Positions 1-11,239 of a DNA stretch of 64,000 nt are shown here, piece after piece. The notes beneath the pieces are model-generated. The model saw only the letters and a list, made by a program, of their open reading frames with translations, made no database searches and was not told the DNA's origin. The DNA comes from Begonia masoniana (lineage: Eukaryota; Streptophyta; Magnoliopsida; Cucurbitales; Begoniaceae): the NCBI GenBank assembly GCA_022432975.1, contig CM039510.1:30120412-30184411 (forward strand), read 5' to 3'. Position numbers and translations under genes: made by a program. Position 1 is the stretch's first letter. Each line of letters starts with the position of its first letter.

Positions 1-195
1 TTTCTGTGTAAACAAATATTTGAGGCTTCCGTGGTCTGAAAACACCTCGCATTGTTGTCCATACAGATAATGTCTCCAAATTTTTAACGCGAAGACTACT
101 GCCGCCAGTTCCAAGTCATGCGTTGGATAATTTTGCTCATACGGCTTCAACTGCCTAGAAGTATACGCAATAACCTTCCCCTCTTGCATAAGCCC

Positions 196-432
196 TGTAA
201 CGGCCTGGACCCCGTTTCCGCAGGCCCAAGTCGTGCAGGTCCCACCGATGGGCTAGATCAGTGGTACTCCTCATTCGTAGCCCAGGGACTTGTCCCTGAG
301 GTCCTGGGTTTGAGTGGGGGGGAAGGCAAAAACCCTCTGCAGGGAGAGGGAAGATCGTGAGTACACATGGCGGGCCTGTGTGGTGGGACCTGCACGACTT
401 GGGCCTGCGGGAACGGGGTCCAGACCGTTACA
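196..432. mobile_element. Small foldback (palindromic) element, copy 1
   Basis: It starts TGTAACGGCC and ends GACCGTTACA, and the outer arms are inverted copies of each other (AAGTCGTGCAGGTCCCACC on the left, its complement on the right). The centre holds a segment with GGGACTTGTCCCTGAGGT followed by GGGTTTGAGT, which recurs in the other family members. There is no coding capacity. The terminal bases are LTR-like and shared with the larger foldback element at 56382-60020. Confidence 0.7.
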
Positions 433-449
433 AAAAAAGGCGTCTTTAT

Positions 450-735
450 TCTAACGGCCTGGACCCCGTTCCCACAAGCCCAAGTCGTGCAGGTCCCACC
501 GATGGGCTGCAGCCACGTGGTAGCCACACAGGCCCGCCAGCTCAGTCCTCATTCGTAGCCTAGGGACTTGTCCCTGAGGTCCTGAGTCCGAGTGGGGGGG
601 AAGGCAAAAACCCTCTGCAGGGGGAGGGAAGATCGTGAGTACACGTGGCGGGCCTGTGTGGCTACCATGTGGTAGTAACCCATCGGTGGGACCTGCACGA
701 CTTGGGCCTGCGGGAACGGGGTCCAGGCTGTTACA
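450..735. mobile_element. Small foldback element, copy 2, head-to-tail with copy 1
   Basis: This has the same arms and centre as the preceding copy, separated from it by only 17 bp (aaaaaggcgtctttat-like). Its first bases read CTAACGG where TGTAACGG is expected; its right end is GGCTGTTACA. In the host RNase H reading frame the interruption falls between the CV and LMQ codons. The flanks (GTGAT and GGGCT on the minus strand) each differ by one base from the expected GTGCT, so an eroded 5-bp target duplication is plausible but not certain. Confidence 0.65.
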
Positions 736-1573
736 ATCACACATCTAAGTCCAACCTTCGATGCATCACAATATATGCTGAACTTGTTACCTTCAACTGG
801 CAGTGTCAAAACGGGAGCCGTGGTCAATCTCTACTTTAGCTCTTGAAAGCTCTTCTCACATGCAGCTGACCATGCGAACTTCTCATTCTTCCTTGTTAAG
901 TGTGAAAGAGGGACTGCTATCTTTGAAAACCCCTCGATAAACTTTCGGTAATATCCAGCCAACCCAAGAAATCCTCGTACTTCTCGCACATTCTTAGACT
1001 GCGGCCAATCTCTAACAACCTCAATCTTGGTCGGGTCCACGGAAATCCCCTCCTAAGATACGATATGGCCAAGAAAGTTTACTCGGTCTAGCCAAAACTC
1101 ACACTTGGAGAATTTCGGGTAAAGTTGATGTTGCTCTAAAATTCTCAGAACAATCCGTAATTGCTCTTCGTGTTCCTCCTTCGTCTTATAATAGATCAAG
1201 ATGTCCTCAATAAACACAACTACAAACTTGTCTAAATACTTCTTGAAGACACGGTTCATTAAGTCCATAAACGCTGCAGGGGCATCTGTAAGTCAAAAAG
1301 ACATAACCAGGAATTCATAATGCCCATACCTAGTTTGAAATGCTGTCTTTAGAATATCTTCTCGTCGGACCTTCAACTGATAATAACCCGAGCGTAGGTC
1401 TATCCTCGAAAACACTCGGGCGCCCTAAAGTTGGTTGAACAAATCGTCTATTCGGGGCAACGGGTACTTGTTTTTCACTGTCAATTTATTCAACTCTCGA
1501 TAGTCGATGCACATCCTGAGAGTTCTGTCTTTCTTTTTAACGAACAAAACCGGCGCGCCCCAAGGAGAAAAGC

Positions 1574-1578
1574 TAGGT
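1574..1578. repeat. Left 5-bp target site duplication (TAGGT)
   Basis: TAGGT lies immediately outside the left LTR of the nested Tekay element and is identical to 11235-11239. Confidence 0.93.
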
Positions 1579-1737
1579 TGTAAAACCCGACATTTCGGCC
1601 AGGTGATTCTCTGACCATTTTCATTGTCACCCTCTTATTTAACCTTTATGATTAAATTTAATGTTAAGACAAATTTATTACAAGTAGAGTAAAACTAGGT
1701 TGGGTGGCAGTTTTGTAATTAAGATTGATGGGTTGAG

Positions 1738-1745
1738 TATAAATA
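1738..1745 (+). promoter_or_regulatory. Probable TATA box of the Tekay LTR
   Basis: TATAAATA lies about 160 bp into the LTR and is followed by a C/T-rich leader, which is the arrangement expected for the LTR transcription start. The same sequence occurs at the matching place of the right LTR near 8851. No transcript evidence is available here. Confidence 0.5.
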
Positions 1746-2563
1746 GAAAATGGAAACCTTAAACCTCATTTTATTACCACTGTAGCCGACATTCCCTCTC
1801 GGCGATTCCTTCTCTCCCAAGCTTTTTGCTCTCGGCTACCAGAATCTTCCCTTGCTGACGGCTGGTTTCAGCCTGCTTTTCTCTGCAAATCCGCACCCGA
1901 GGTGTGAAATGGACAATGTAGTCATTTATTAGTGATTAAAGTTCTGCTTTCAGCTCGGCATTTGAGTTCGGAATTTTCTTAGCAGTGGCCGAGTAGTTTA
2001 AGACCCTTTTAAGTCTGAGAGTAGAAATGTCATCCCAATCGATTCTGAACATTTCAAAGTAACCAACTCGGATTTAATCAATGGTAAAACCTGTCCACCT
2101 AGTTTCAGATTTCAGACTGCAGTGTGTCAAACAGAGGATTCGGAGTAACCTTAGCTATTAGAGTCCTAGGACGATTTATGAATAGAACTATTAGGACCTT
2201 TGTTTTAACTACTGTAATGTACATGTTTTAGGTGAAGAAGTTTAAAAGGAAGAAGCTCGGATTGCTAAGGAAACCAGGTAAGTGAATGTATTAAGATTTC
2301 CGGCCACTAGGGCCCTACACCGCAAGGGTATTAGGAAATAATTGAGATGTCTGTCTGTTGACTATGGCTAGTTATTGCCATGATATGAAGAAATTGTGTA
2401 AGAAGATGTTAAGTTACAGGATGTTTTGCTTGCCCTTATGGTATGATTTCTCTCTGTGAACTTCATGTTTATGTATTGAGTCCACGTTTATGACTGAGTT
2501 AAGAACATGAAAAGTAAATGTAATCATGATTAAGTGCAGGACGGGGAAAAGAGACCATGACAA

Positions 2564-2697
2564 GTATAGCTCGCGGATTCTCCCCCTGGTGGAGGCCGAG
2601 CTGATGATATGTATGGCTCGCGAATTCTCCCCCTGGTGGAGGCCGAGTTGATGATGTGTATGGCTCGCGAATTCTCCCACTGGTGGAGGCCGAGTTA
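2564..2697 (+). repeat. 47-bp minisatellite, three units, inside the Tekay 5' LTR
   Basis: There are three adjacent copies of a unit containing GGCTCGCGAATTCTCC and TGGTGGAGGCCGAGT. The same array, also three units, is at 9677-9810 in the 3' LTR. It is expanded to about 14 units in the related solo LTR at 56795-59891. Confidence 0.9.
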
Positions 2698-3283
2698 GTT
2701 GTTACTATGATTGCCGCGATAGGCAAATGACTATGAACCCCTGTCTTTCTTCCTCGTCTCCTGCCTTAATACATGCCATGTAAATAATGAAAATGAACAT
2801 GAATGAAGAAAGGTTTATGAACTTGTGTTCTTTAATTTGTGCACTCATGTATATCTGTCAGCATGCATTCCTTACTAAGCATTAGGCTTATAGTTGAACC
2901 TTATGGTGTAGGTGAAGGAGGTTCAGGTGAGGATACTTTGTTCAAAGAGGATGCTTAAGGCTGGTTGCTGGAGGAAGCTCAAAATGACAGTGCAGGACTG
3001 GAAAGGCGATTTATGACCCCTGGTTAACGCTCTTTTGTTTCAGTAAAATAAAGGATATGGTAGTTTAAGTAGAATGAGATTATTTTATAATGTTGAGCCT
3101 TGAGACTGTCTAGTTGATCACTGAGTCAAGGAATGATTATATAGATTTATAAATGATCTGTAGCTTAAGTCTTCCGCTATATGCATTCTGAATGAGTTGT
3201 GGTTTCTTTCTGTTGGAAGGAGTCATTTGATGATTTAGTGTTTTCTACCGTAAGATGGAAGCTGGATGAGGCAATCGTCCGAC

Positions 3284-3558
3284 TGACGTCATCGGCAGAT
3301 GCCGAATGATAGTAGTTTAAGGGTTTAGTCTTCCGGCTGACGTCATCGGCAGATGCCGAACGATAGTAGTTGATGGTTTAGTCTTCCGGCTGACGTCATC
3401 GGCAGATGCCGAACGATAGTAGTTGATGGTTTAGTCTTCTGGCTGACGTCATCGGCAGATGTCGAATGATAGTAGTTTGAGGGTTTAGTCTTCCGGCTGA
3501 CGTCATCGGCAGATGCCGAACGATAGTAGTTGATGGTTTAGTCTTCCGGATGACGTCA
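3284..3558 (+). promoter_or_regulatory. Array of six TGACGTCA (C-box/TGA-type) motifs in the 5' LTR
   Basis: Perfect TGACGTCA palindromes start at 3284, 3338, 3391, 3444, 3498 and 3551, within tandem units of 53-54 bp that also contain ATCGGCAGATGCCGA. TGACGTCA is the classical core bound by plant group C, D and S bZIP factors. Binding here is an inference. Confidence 0.7.
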
Positions 3559-4071
3559 CCGGTAGATGTAGAATGTGTTTTGTCGTTTAGCGACCGGTGG
3601 ATGTCACCGGATGATGTTTTAATTGAGCACGCGAGGCCCACGTGCCCACCGGAAGATGTCTCCTTTTAGGCGGTGTTAAGCGAGTCACGCGCAATGCACG
3701 TGATGACCGGACGATGAAATCTCTGTAGATTGTCAACACATGCAACCCATGCAAACCCGAGTAGAATCATGTTAAGAGAGATGAGGGCATTCCTTCCTTG
3801 CCCGAATTTTGTCAAGAAACCGATGACCGAGCCTAGTCGCTCGACTCTGTGAGAGTTTGAGCCGACGAGGTGTAGGAAATCGTGCACGAGAGGATTCGTC
3901 TTCCTTGATGGTTCTACGTCTCTGTTTCCAGTTTTAAAAAAAAAATATGTATTATGCAAATGTGAATGTCTGTCGACAGTTAGAGAAGATGTAATAATAG
4001 TAAAAGTCAAGCGAACGATTAATGAAAGATTATGAATACGTGACGGCTCCTGGCCGGGGTCGTTACAATTA

Positions 4072-4083
4072 TGGTATCAGAGC
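4072..4083 (+). other. Primer binding site, initiator-Met tRNA type
   Basis: TGGTATCAGAGC lies five bases after the end of the 5' LTR. This is the usual complement of the 3' end of plant initiator methionine tRNA in Ty3 and Ty1 elements. Confidence 0.9.
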
Positions 4084-4229
4084 AAAACCAGGTTCTAAAA
4101 CCGATTCTGTAGACTGCCTTCCAGCACTGACTGTCACTTGAGCACACCCCAGCAACTGTAAGTATTTATGATTTCATGTATGTCTTTAAGTTAAGTTATG
4201 CCTGTAATGATTTGTCTAGGAATCCCGGG

Positions 4230-6407
4230 ATGGTTAGAGGTCAACAGAGGGAGACCAATGAGGATAGCAATGCTATTGCTCAATTGACTGAGTTAGTCAT
4301 GCGCCAATCTCACCAGATAGAACGACTGATGACAGCTAGAGAAGAACAAGGCAACTCCAGTACTAACGCAACTCATGATCATGGGGGTGAACGCTTTCAC
4401 CGGCTTCGACCCCCGGTGTTTAATGGGTATGTTTCAGATCCTATTCATGCTGAGGAGTGGATTCGAAAGATAGAAGACATGTTTAAGTATGCAAAGGTTG
4501 ATGAAGGGGATAAGGTCACCTATGCTGTCTTTCATTTGGAGTTAAGTGCAAGGCATTGGTGGGACTCGATCCAGAACACCGCTAATGCCGAAGCTATGAC
4601 CTGGGGGATGTTCAAGACTGCCTTCTTTGACAAGTACTTTAATAGGACTGTACGGGCCAACAAGAAGAAGGAGTTCATGAATCTTCGACAAACTGGCTCT
4701 GTGACGGATTACATATGCGAATTTGATGCCTTAGCACGGTTTGCTCCCCGTTTGATTGAGGATGAGGAAGACAAGATTTATCAGTTTGTTCAAGGACTGA
4801 AGCCAAGTCTGTACATGAAAGTGAAGACTGCCGGCATACATAATGTACCTTATGGTGAAGTGACGGCTAAGGCCTTGGAGCTGGAAGAGGCAGAAATGAC
4901 AGCATATGCACAGCGCGAGCAGCCAAAGAAACTCATGAAGGACATTCCACCGCCACCACGTCAGAACAAAGGTTGGCAGCCGCGACAGAACAAGGGACCA
5001 CAGCAACAACAGCAGGGAATAAAGAGGCCCCTCAACCTGAATGGTGACCAGGGAAAGGGAAAGAGACCTCTGGCACCTCTATGCCCTACATGTCAGAAGA
5101 ACCACCCTGGTGAGTGCAAGTTGCTTTCTGGCCGCTGTTTCAGGTGTGATAAGACCGGACACTTAGTCAGAGACTGCCCCATGCCGCCAGACCCGAATCG
5201 TGCAAGAGTTGTACCCAAAGTGTATGCGTTGATGGAAGATGAGGGAGCTGTTCAGCATACAGTCATATCAGGTACTATCATGATCTGTGGTTTTGCTGCT
5301 TATACACTCATAGATACAGGGGCCACACACTCGTTTATATCAACCTTGTTTGTATGCAAACATAACATAGGACCTTTGCTAGCTGAAAGGTCATATAGTG
5401 TCGTGTTACCATCAGGGAAGTCCCTACATTCAGAACAGATTGTTAAGGGTGACGTCGTGTCCTTAGGGGATAAGAATCTCTATGCGGAATTAATTGTCAT
5501 TGACATAAAAGAGTATGAAGTGATATTAGGGATGGATTGGTTATTTAGACATCATGCCACGATAAGTTGTAGATCTGGAATAGTTGATTTTAGACCCCCA
5601 AATGGCAATCATTATTCTTTCCAAGCTATTCCTAAAATAAGTAAGATACCAATTATATCCTCACTAGAAGTATATCGAACGCTGAGATGTGGTTGCGAGA
5701 GCTACCTGGCTAGTGTGAAGGATGACCGGGTGAAGAATAGAATTGAGCTGCAGGATATTCCTATAGTCCGAGAGTTTTCCGAGGCATTCTTGGATGACTT
5801 ACCGGGTATACCACCCGATAGGAAAATAGAGTTTGTAATTGATACATACCCCGAGGCATCACCTGTATCTAAGAATCCTTACCGTATGGCACCTGTTGAG
5901 TTGAAAGAATTGAAGGTCCAACTGCAGGAATTTGTTGACAAGGGATTTATTCGCCCCAGCAGTTCTCCTTGGGGTGCACCAGTCTTATTTGTAAGGAAGA
6001 AAGATGGTTCCCTTAGAATGTGCATAGACTATAGGGAACTAAATAAGTTGACAATCAAGAATAGGTACCCCTTGCCTAGGATTGATGATTTGTTTGACCA
6101 ATTGCAAGGAGCTAAGGTATTTTCAAAGATAGATCTACGTTCGGGTTACTACCAACTAAAGGTTAAGGAAGGAGATATACCAAAGACAGCCTTCAGAACC
6201 CGCTATGGACATTATGAATTCTTGGTCATGTCGTTTGGATTGACAAATGCCCCTGCAGCCTTTATGGACTTAATGAATCGAGTATTTCGGGAGTACTTGG
6301 ACAAATTTGTGATTGTGTTTATAGATGATATCCTGATATACTCGCGGACTGAAGCTGACCATGTAGAACATTTAAGAGTAGTTTTGACGACATTGAAAGA
6401 GCACTAG
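4230..6407 (+). pseudogene. Gag, protease and N-terminal RT of the nested Tekay element, ending at a premature stop
   Basis: The chosen start is the Met of [14 protein letters not shown]; the open frame extends 18 codons upstream, but that stretch resembles leader. In order there are a retrotransposon gag domain, a CX2CX4HX4C zinc knuckle ([14 protein letters not shown], from residue 303), an aspartic protease with [11 protein letters not shown] (catalytic Asp near residue 362) and RT with [20 protein letters not shown] and [10 protein letters not shown] (Asp pair at 699-700). The frame stops at TAG 6405-6407, where relatives read His-Gln-Leu-Tyr, so CAG has probably become TAG. The same frame continues immediately beyond the stop. 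Confidence 0.92.
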
Positions 6408-7850
6408 CTTTATGCCAAATTGTCTAAGTGTGAGTTTTGGTTGGACAAAGTTAATTTCCTTGGCCATATAGTTTCTGCTAAAGGAATATCAGTGGACCCG
6501 ACCAAAATTCAGGCTGTAAAGGATTGGCCACAACCAAAGAATGCCAGTGAAGTCCGCAACTTCCTTGGATTGGTAGGCTATTACAGAAAATTCATCAAGG
6601 GATTTTCTATGATAGCTAAACCCCTGACGAGTTTGACGAAGAAGGACATTAAGTATTCTTGGACCGAAGCCTGTGAAGATAGCTTTCGGGTATTGAAACT
6701 GAAGTTAACAACAGCCCCTGTTTTGACCCTCCCAACCGAAGAAGGAAAATTTAGTGTTTACTGTGATGCGTCTAAAGTCGGTTTAGGTTGTGTCCTGATG
6801 CAAGCGGGTAAAGTTATAGCGTATGCTTCTAGGCAGCTAAAGAATCACGAGCAGAATTACCCCACCCATGATCTAGAACTAGCTGCTGTTGTTTTTGCCC
6901 TGAAGATTTGGAGACACTATTTATATGGACAGCAATGTGAGGTGTTTTCTGACCATAAAAGCCTAAAGTACCTCTTCACACAGAAGGAGTTGAACATGAG
7001 ACAGAGACGTTGGTTGGAATTTGTCAAGGACTACGATTTTGAGATCAAGTATCACCCGGGGAAGGCTAACTCTGTAGCTGATGCACTTAGTAGGATGTCA
7101 ACAACAATGCAGCCCGTGGTTTCAACCATGTCTATACCTTTGAGAACAGAAGTTCAGATGTTTGACTTGGAGATAGTTCCAAAGTTATCAATCCTGCTCG
7201 CTGAGTTAACTATTCAACCAACAATTTTGGAAAAGATCAAGGATGCGCAACAGAGGGATTTAGAGGAAAATATCAGCATGATGAACAAGTTGAAAGACAC
7301 CACCTCCGAGTTCAGTCTCTCCAAGGATGGAATCCTGAGGTTTAGGAATCGGTGGTGCATTCCTAATGATGTGGAATTGCGTAAGTTGATCTTAGCTGAG
7401 GCGCACTCCTCTTCCTTTTCTGTACATCCTGGCTGCACCAAGATGTACCGAGACCTGAAGTTACTGTACTGGTGGCCTAACCTAAAAAGGGATGTTGCTA
7501 AGTATGTAGAGTCCTGTTTAGTATGCCAACAAGTCAAAGCCGAGCATCAACGTCCAGGAGGTACTCTTCAGCCTTTGCCCATTCCCGAATGGAAGTGGGA
7601 ACACATAGCTATGGATTTCGTAGTAGGACTACCTAAGACGACAAAAGGGCATGATTGTATTTGGGTTGTGGTTAATAGGATGACAAAATCAGCCCATTTC
7701 TTACCTGTGAGGACCACCTATACGATGGACCAATTTGCTGATCTCTATGTTCAGGAAATTATTAGGTTACATGGAATCCCGTATCCATTGTCTCAGACCG
7801 TGACCCCAGGTTTACCTCTCGATTCTGGAAAAGTTTGCAAGGCACATTAG
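6408..7850 (+). pseudogene. RT connection, RNase H and N-terminal integrase of the nested Tekay element
   Basis: This continues the gag-pol frame after the TAG. Visible are the RT thumb ([15 protein letters not shown]), RNase H ([18 protein letters not shown], then [18 protein letters not shown] and [10 protein letters not shown]), the integrase HHCC zinc finger ([11 protein letters not shown] to [11 protein letters not shown]) and the first catalytic region ([10 protein letters not shown]). Near 7780 one G of an expected CCCGG is missing (CCCGTATCC), so the expected IVSDRDPRF motif is read out of frame and the ORF closes at 7850. Confidence 0.9.
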
Positions 7851-8650
7851 GTACAAAGTTATCTTTCAGCACGGCTTTTCACCCACAGACCGATGGCCAA
7901 TCAGAAAGGACTATTCAAATACTCGAAGATATGTTGAGAGCATGTGTACTTGACTTTCAGACAACTTGGAGTAGACATTTACCGCTAGTTGAGTTCTCCT
8001 ACAATAACAGTTATCAGTCCACCATTGGTATGGCACCATATGAAGCACTGTACGGTAGGAAATGTAGGTCACCTCTTTACTGGGACGAGGTTGGTGAAAC
8101 AAAACTTCTTGGACCCGATATTCTGCAGCAAATGTCAGATAAGATTGCCACTATTCGGAAAAGAATGATGACTGCACAAAGCCGGCAGAAGTGTTATGCA
8201 GATCAAAGGAGGAGGGAACTCAAGTTTGCAGTAGGAGATGAAGTATTCTTAAAGGTGTCACCATTTAAGGGAGTTTTAAGATTTGGCAAGAAAGGAAAAC
8301 TTAATCCGAGATTTATTGGACCCTTCCCTGTCTTGGCAAAAGTCGGGAGTACAGCGTACAGACTACAACTGCCTCCATCATTGGATAAAGTTCATAATGT
8401 CTTCCATGTGTCAATGTTAAGGAAGTGCATGCGTGATCCAATGCAAGTCATCCAGCCATCAGATATTGGTTTAGAGCCGACACTGGAGTATGAGGAGAAA
8501 CCAATACAGATTTTGGAATATACAATCAAGACTCTGAGAAACAAGGAGATTCCATTGGTGAAAGTTTTATGGACGAATCACGGCATTGAAGAAGCCACAT
8601 GGGAAAGACAGCAGGAGATGTTGGACAATTATCCAGAGTTATTTGCTTGA
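7784..8650 (+). pseudogene. C-terminal integrase and chromodomain-like tail of the nested Tekay element
   Basis: This is in the frame shifted by one base relative to the upstream part. It begins with the rest of the integrase core ([12 protein letters not shown], containing the catalytic Glu) and continues with the GPY-type module ([20 protein letters not shown]). It ends with a segment like a chromodomain ([20 protein letters not shown], then [16 protein letters not shown]). The tail and long LTRs together support the Tekay/Del lineage. The stop at 8648-8650 is followed by 41 bp and the 3' LTR. Confidence 0.9.
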
Positions 8651-8678
8651 GCAATTTTCGAGGACGAAAATTTTGTTT

Positions 8679-8691
8679 AAGGAGGGGTGGA
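8679..8691 (+). other. Polypurine tract of the nested Tekay element
   Basis: AAGGAGGGGTGGA directly abuts the start of the 3' LTR, as needed to prime plus-strand synthesis. Confidence 0.88.
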
Positions 8692-9676
8692 TGTAACACC
8701 CGACATTTCGGCCAGGTGATTCTCTGACCATTTTCATTGTCACCCTCTTATTTAACCTTTATGATTTAAATTTAATGTTAAGACAAATTTATTACAAGTA
8801 GAGTAAAACTAGGTTGGGTGGCAGTTTTGTAATTAAGATTGATGGGTTGAGTATAAATAGAAAATGGAAACCTTAAACCTCATTTTATTACCACTGTAGC
8901 CGACATTCCCTCTCGGCGATTCCTTCTCTCCCAAGCTTTTGCTCTCGGCTACCAGGATCTTCCCTTGCTGACGGCTGGTTTCAGCCTGCTTTTCTCTGCA
9001 AATCCGCACCCGAGGTATGAAATGGACAATGTAGTCATTTATTAGTGATTAAAGTTCTGCTTTCAGCTCGGCATTTGAGTTCGGAATTTTCTTAGCAGTG
9101 GCCGAGTAGTTTAAGACCCTTTTAAGTCTGAGAGTAGAAATGTCATCCCAATCGATTCTGAACATTTCAAAGTAACCAACTCGGATTTAATCAATGGTAA
9201 AACCTGTCCACCTAGTTTCAGATTTCAGACTGCAGTGTGTCAAACAGAGGATTCGGAGTAACCTTAGCTATTAGAGTCCTAGGACGATTTATGAATAGAA
9301 CTATTAGGACCTTTGTTTTAACTACTGTAATGTACATGTTTTAGGTGAAGAAGTTTAAAAGGAAGAAGCTCGGATTGCTAAGGAAACCAGGTAAGTGAAT
9401 GTATTAAGATTTCCGGCCACTAGGGCCCTACACCGCAAGGGTATTAGGAAATAATTGAGATGTCTGTCTGTTGACTATGGCTAGTTATTGCCATGATATG
9501 AAGAAATTGTGTAAGAAGATGTTAAGTTACAGGATGTTTTGCTTGCCCTTATGGTATGATTTCTCTCTGTGAACTTCATGTTTATGTATTGAGTCCACGT
9601 TTATGACTGAGTTAAGAACATGAAAAGTAAATGTAATCATGATTAAGTGCAGGACGGGGAAAAGAGACCATGACAA

Positions 9677-9810
9677 GTATAGCTCGCGGATTCTCCCCCT
9701 GGTGGAGGCCGAGCTGATGATATGTATGGCTCGCGAATTCTCCCCCTGGTGGAGGCCGAGTTGATGATGTGTATGGCTCGCGAATTCTCCCACTGGTGGA
9801 GGCCGAGTTA
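9677..9810 (+). repeat. 47-bp minisatellite, three units, in the Tekay 3' LTR
   Basis: Same array and unit number as in the 5' LTR, so the array was present before this insertion. Confidence 0.9.
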
Positions 9811-10396
9811 GTTGTTACTATGATTGCCGCGATAGGCAAATGACTATGAACCCCTGTCTTTCTTCCTCGTCTCCTGCCTTAATACATGCCATGTAAATAA
9901 TGAAAATGAACATGAATGAAGAAAGGTTTATGAACTTGTGTTCTTTAATTTGTGCACTCATGTATATCTGTCAGCATGCATTCCTTACTAAGCATTAGGC
10001 TTATAGTTGAACCTTATGGTGTAGGTGAAGGAGGTTCAGGTGAGGATACTTTGTTCAAAGAGAATGCTTAAGGCTGGTTGCTGGAGGAAGCTCAAAATGA
10101 CAGTGCAGGACTAGAAAGGCGATTTATGACCCCTGGTTAACGCTCTTTTGTTTCAGTAAAATAAAGGATATGGTAGTTTAAGTAGGATGAGATTATTTTA
10201 TAATGTTGAGCCTTGAGACTGTCTAGTTGATCACTGAGTCAGGGAATGATTATATAGATTTATAAATGATTTGTAGCTTAAGTCTTCCGCTATATGCATT
10301 CTGAATGAGTTGTGGTTTCTTTCTGTTGGAAGGAGTCATTTGATGATTTAGTGTTTTCTACCGTAAGATGGAAGCTGGATGAGGCAATCGTCCGGC

Positions 10397-10725
10397 TGAC
10401 GTCATCGGCAGATGCCGAATGATAGTAGTTTGAGGGTTTAGTCTTCCGGCTGACGTCATCGGCAGATGCCGAATGATAGTAGTTTGAGGGTTTAGTCTTT
10501 CGGCTGACGTCATCGGCAGATGCCGAACGATAGTAGTTGATGGTTTAGTCTTCCGGCTGACGTCATCGGCAGATGCCGAATGATAGTAGTTTGAGGGTTT
10601 AGTCTTCCGGCTGACGTCATCGGCAGATGCCGAATGATAGTAGTTGAGGGTTTAGTCTTCCGGCTGACGTCATCGGCAGATGCCGAACGATAGTAGTTGA
10701 TGGTTTAGTCTTCCGGATGACGTCA
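10397..10725 (+). promoter_or_regulatory. Array of seven TGACGTCA motifs in the 3' LTR
   Basis: Perfect copies start at 10397, 10451, 10505, 10558, 10612, 10665 and 10718, one more than in the 5' LTR. Since both LTRs are copied from one template at insertion, the difference reflects unequal recombination, slippage or assembly in this array. Confidence 0.7.
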
Positions 10726-11234
10726 CCGGTAGATGTAGAATGTGTTTTGTCGTTTAGCGACCGGTGGATGTCACCGGATGATGTTTTAATTGAGCACGCG
10801 AGGCCCACGTGCCCACCGGAAGATGTCTCCTTTTAGGCGGTGTTAAGCGAGTCACGCGCAATGCACGTGATGACCGGACGATGAAATCTCTGTAGATTGT
10901 CAACACATGCAACCCATGCAAACCCGAGTAGAATCATGTTAAGAGAGATGAGGGCATTCCTTCCTTGCCCGAATTTTGTCAAGAAACCGATGACAGAGCC
11001 TAGTCGCTCGACTCTGTGAGAGTTTGAGCCGAAGAGGTGTAGGAAATCGTGCACGAGAGGATTCGTCTTCCTTGATGGTTCTACGTCTCTGTTTCCAGTT
11101 TTAAAAAAAAAATATGTATTATGCAAATGTGAATGTCTGTCGAGAGTTAGAGAAGATGTAATAATAGTAAAAGTCAAGCGAACGATTAATGAAAGATTAT
11201 GAATACGTGACGGCTCCTGGCCGGGGTCGTTACA

Positions 11235-11239
11235 TAGGT
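11235..11239. repeat. Right 5-bp target site duplication (TAGGT)
   Basis: Identical to 1574-1578. Removing the nested element and one TAGGT rejoins the host pol sequence. Confidence 0.93.

Larger units (their letters stand above)
1..1578 (-). pseudogene. RT C-terminal part and RNase H of the host Ty3 element, decayed
   Basis: Minus-strand translation gives the palm and thumb of a Ty3 reverse transcriptase (1268 to 1053, around FIEDILIYY and SKCEFWL), then [15 protein letters not shown] (1040 to 831) and RNase H beginning [12 protein letters not shown] near 780. After the foldback insertion, RNase H resumes at 195 (MQEGKVIAY) and reaches [10 protein letters not shown] at the window edge. The usual FIDD catalytic signature of this family reads FIED, so one catalytic Asp is replaced by Glu. 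Stops and small indels separate the readable pieces. The right end is cut exactly at the target site of the nested element. Confidence 0.85.
1579..4067 (+). repeat. 5' LTR of the nested Tekay element
   Basis: It begins TGTAAAACCCGACATTTCGG and ends GGGGTCGTTACA. Inside are a short minisatellite (2564-2697) and an array of TGACGTCA units (3284-3558). A likely core promoter lies near 1738-1745 (TATAAATA) with a GC-richer leader after it. Compared with 8692-11234 it differs by a few substitutions and by one fewer TGACGTCA unit. Confidence 0.95.
1579..11234 (+). mobile_element. Young, almost complete Tekay/Del chromovirus nested in the older element
   Basis: The two long LTRs (2489 and 2543 bp) differ at only scattered bases and in minisatellite copy number. 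They flank a PBS, a gag-pol region and a purine-rich tract, and the whole element is bounded by identical TAGGT. It lies on the strand opposite to its host. The high LTR identity implies recent insertion. One premature TAG and a 1-base deletion in the integrase region mean this copy cannot make a full Pol by itself. Confidence 0.95.
8692..11234 (+). repeat. 3' LTR of the nested Tekay element
   Basis: It begins TGTAACACCCGACATTTCGG and ends GGGGTCGTTACA. It is almost identical to 1579-4067 except for a few substitutions, one indel and one additional 53-bp unit in the TGACGTCA array. Its first bases are canonical (TGTAACACCC), whereas the left copy reads TGTAAAACCC. Confidence 0.95.

Noticed and set aside
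1..840. Several short plus and minus frames across the foldback copies
   Set aside because: They follow the palindromic repeats and change frame between copies; the only real coding signal is the interrupted RNase H on the minus strand.
4020..4090. tRNA gene near the PBS
   Set aside because: Only the 12-base primer-binding complement is present; no cloverleaf can be built from the flanks.
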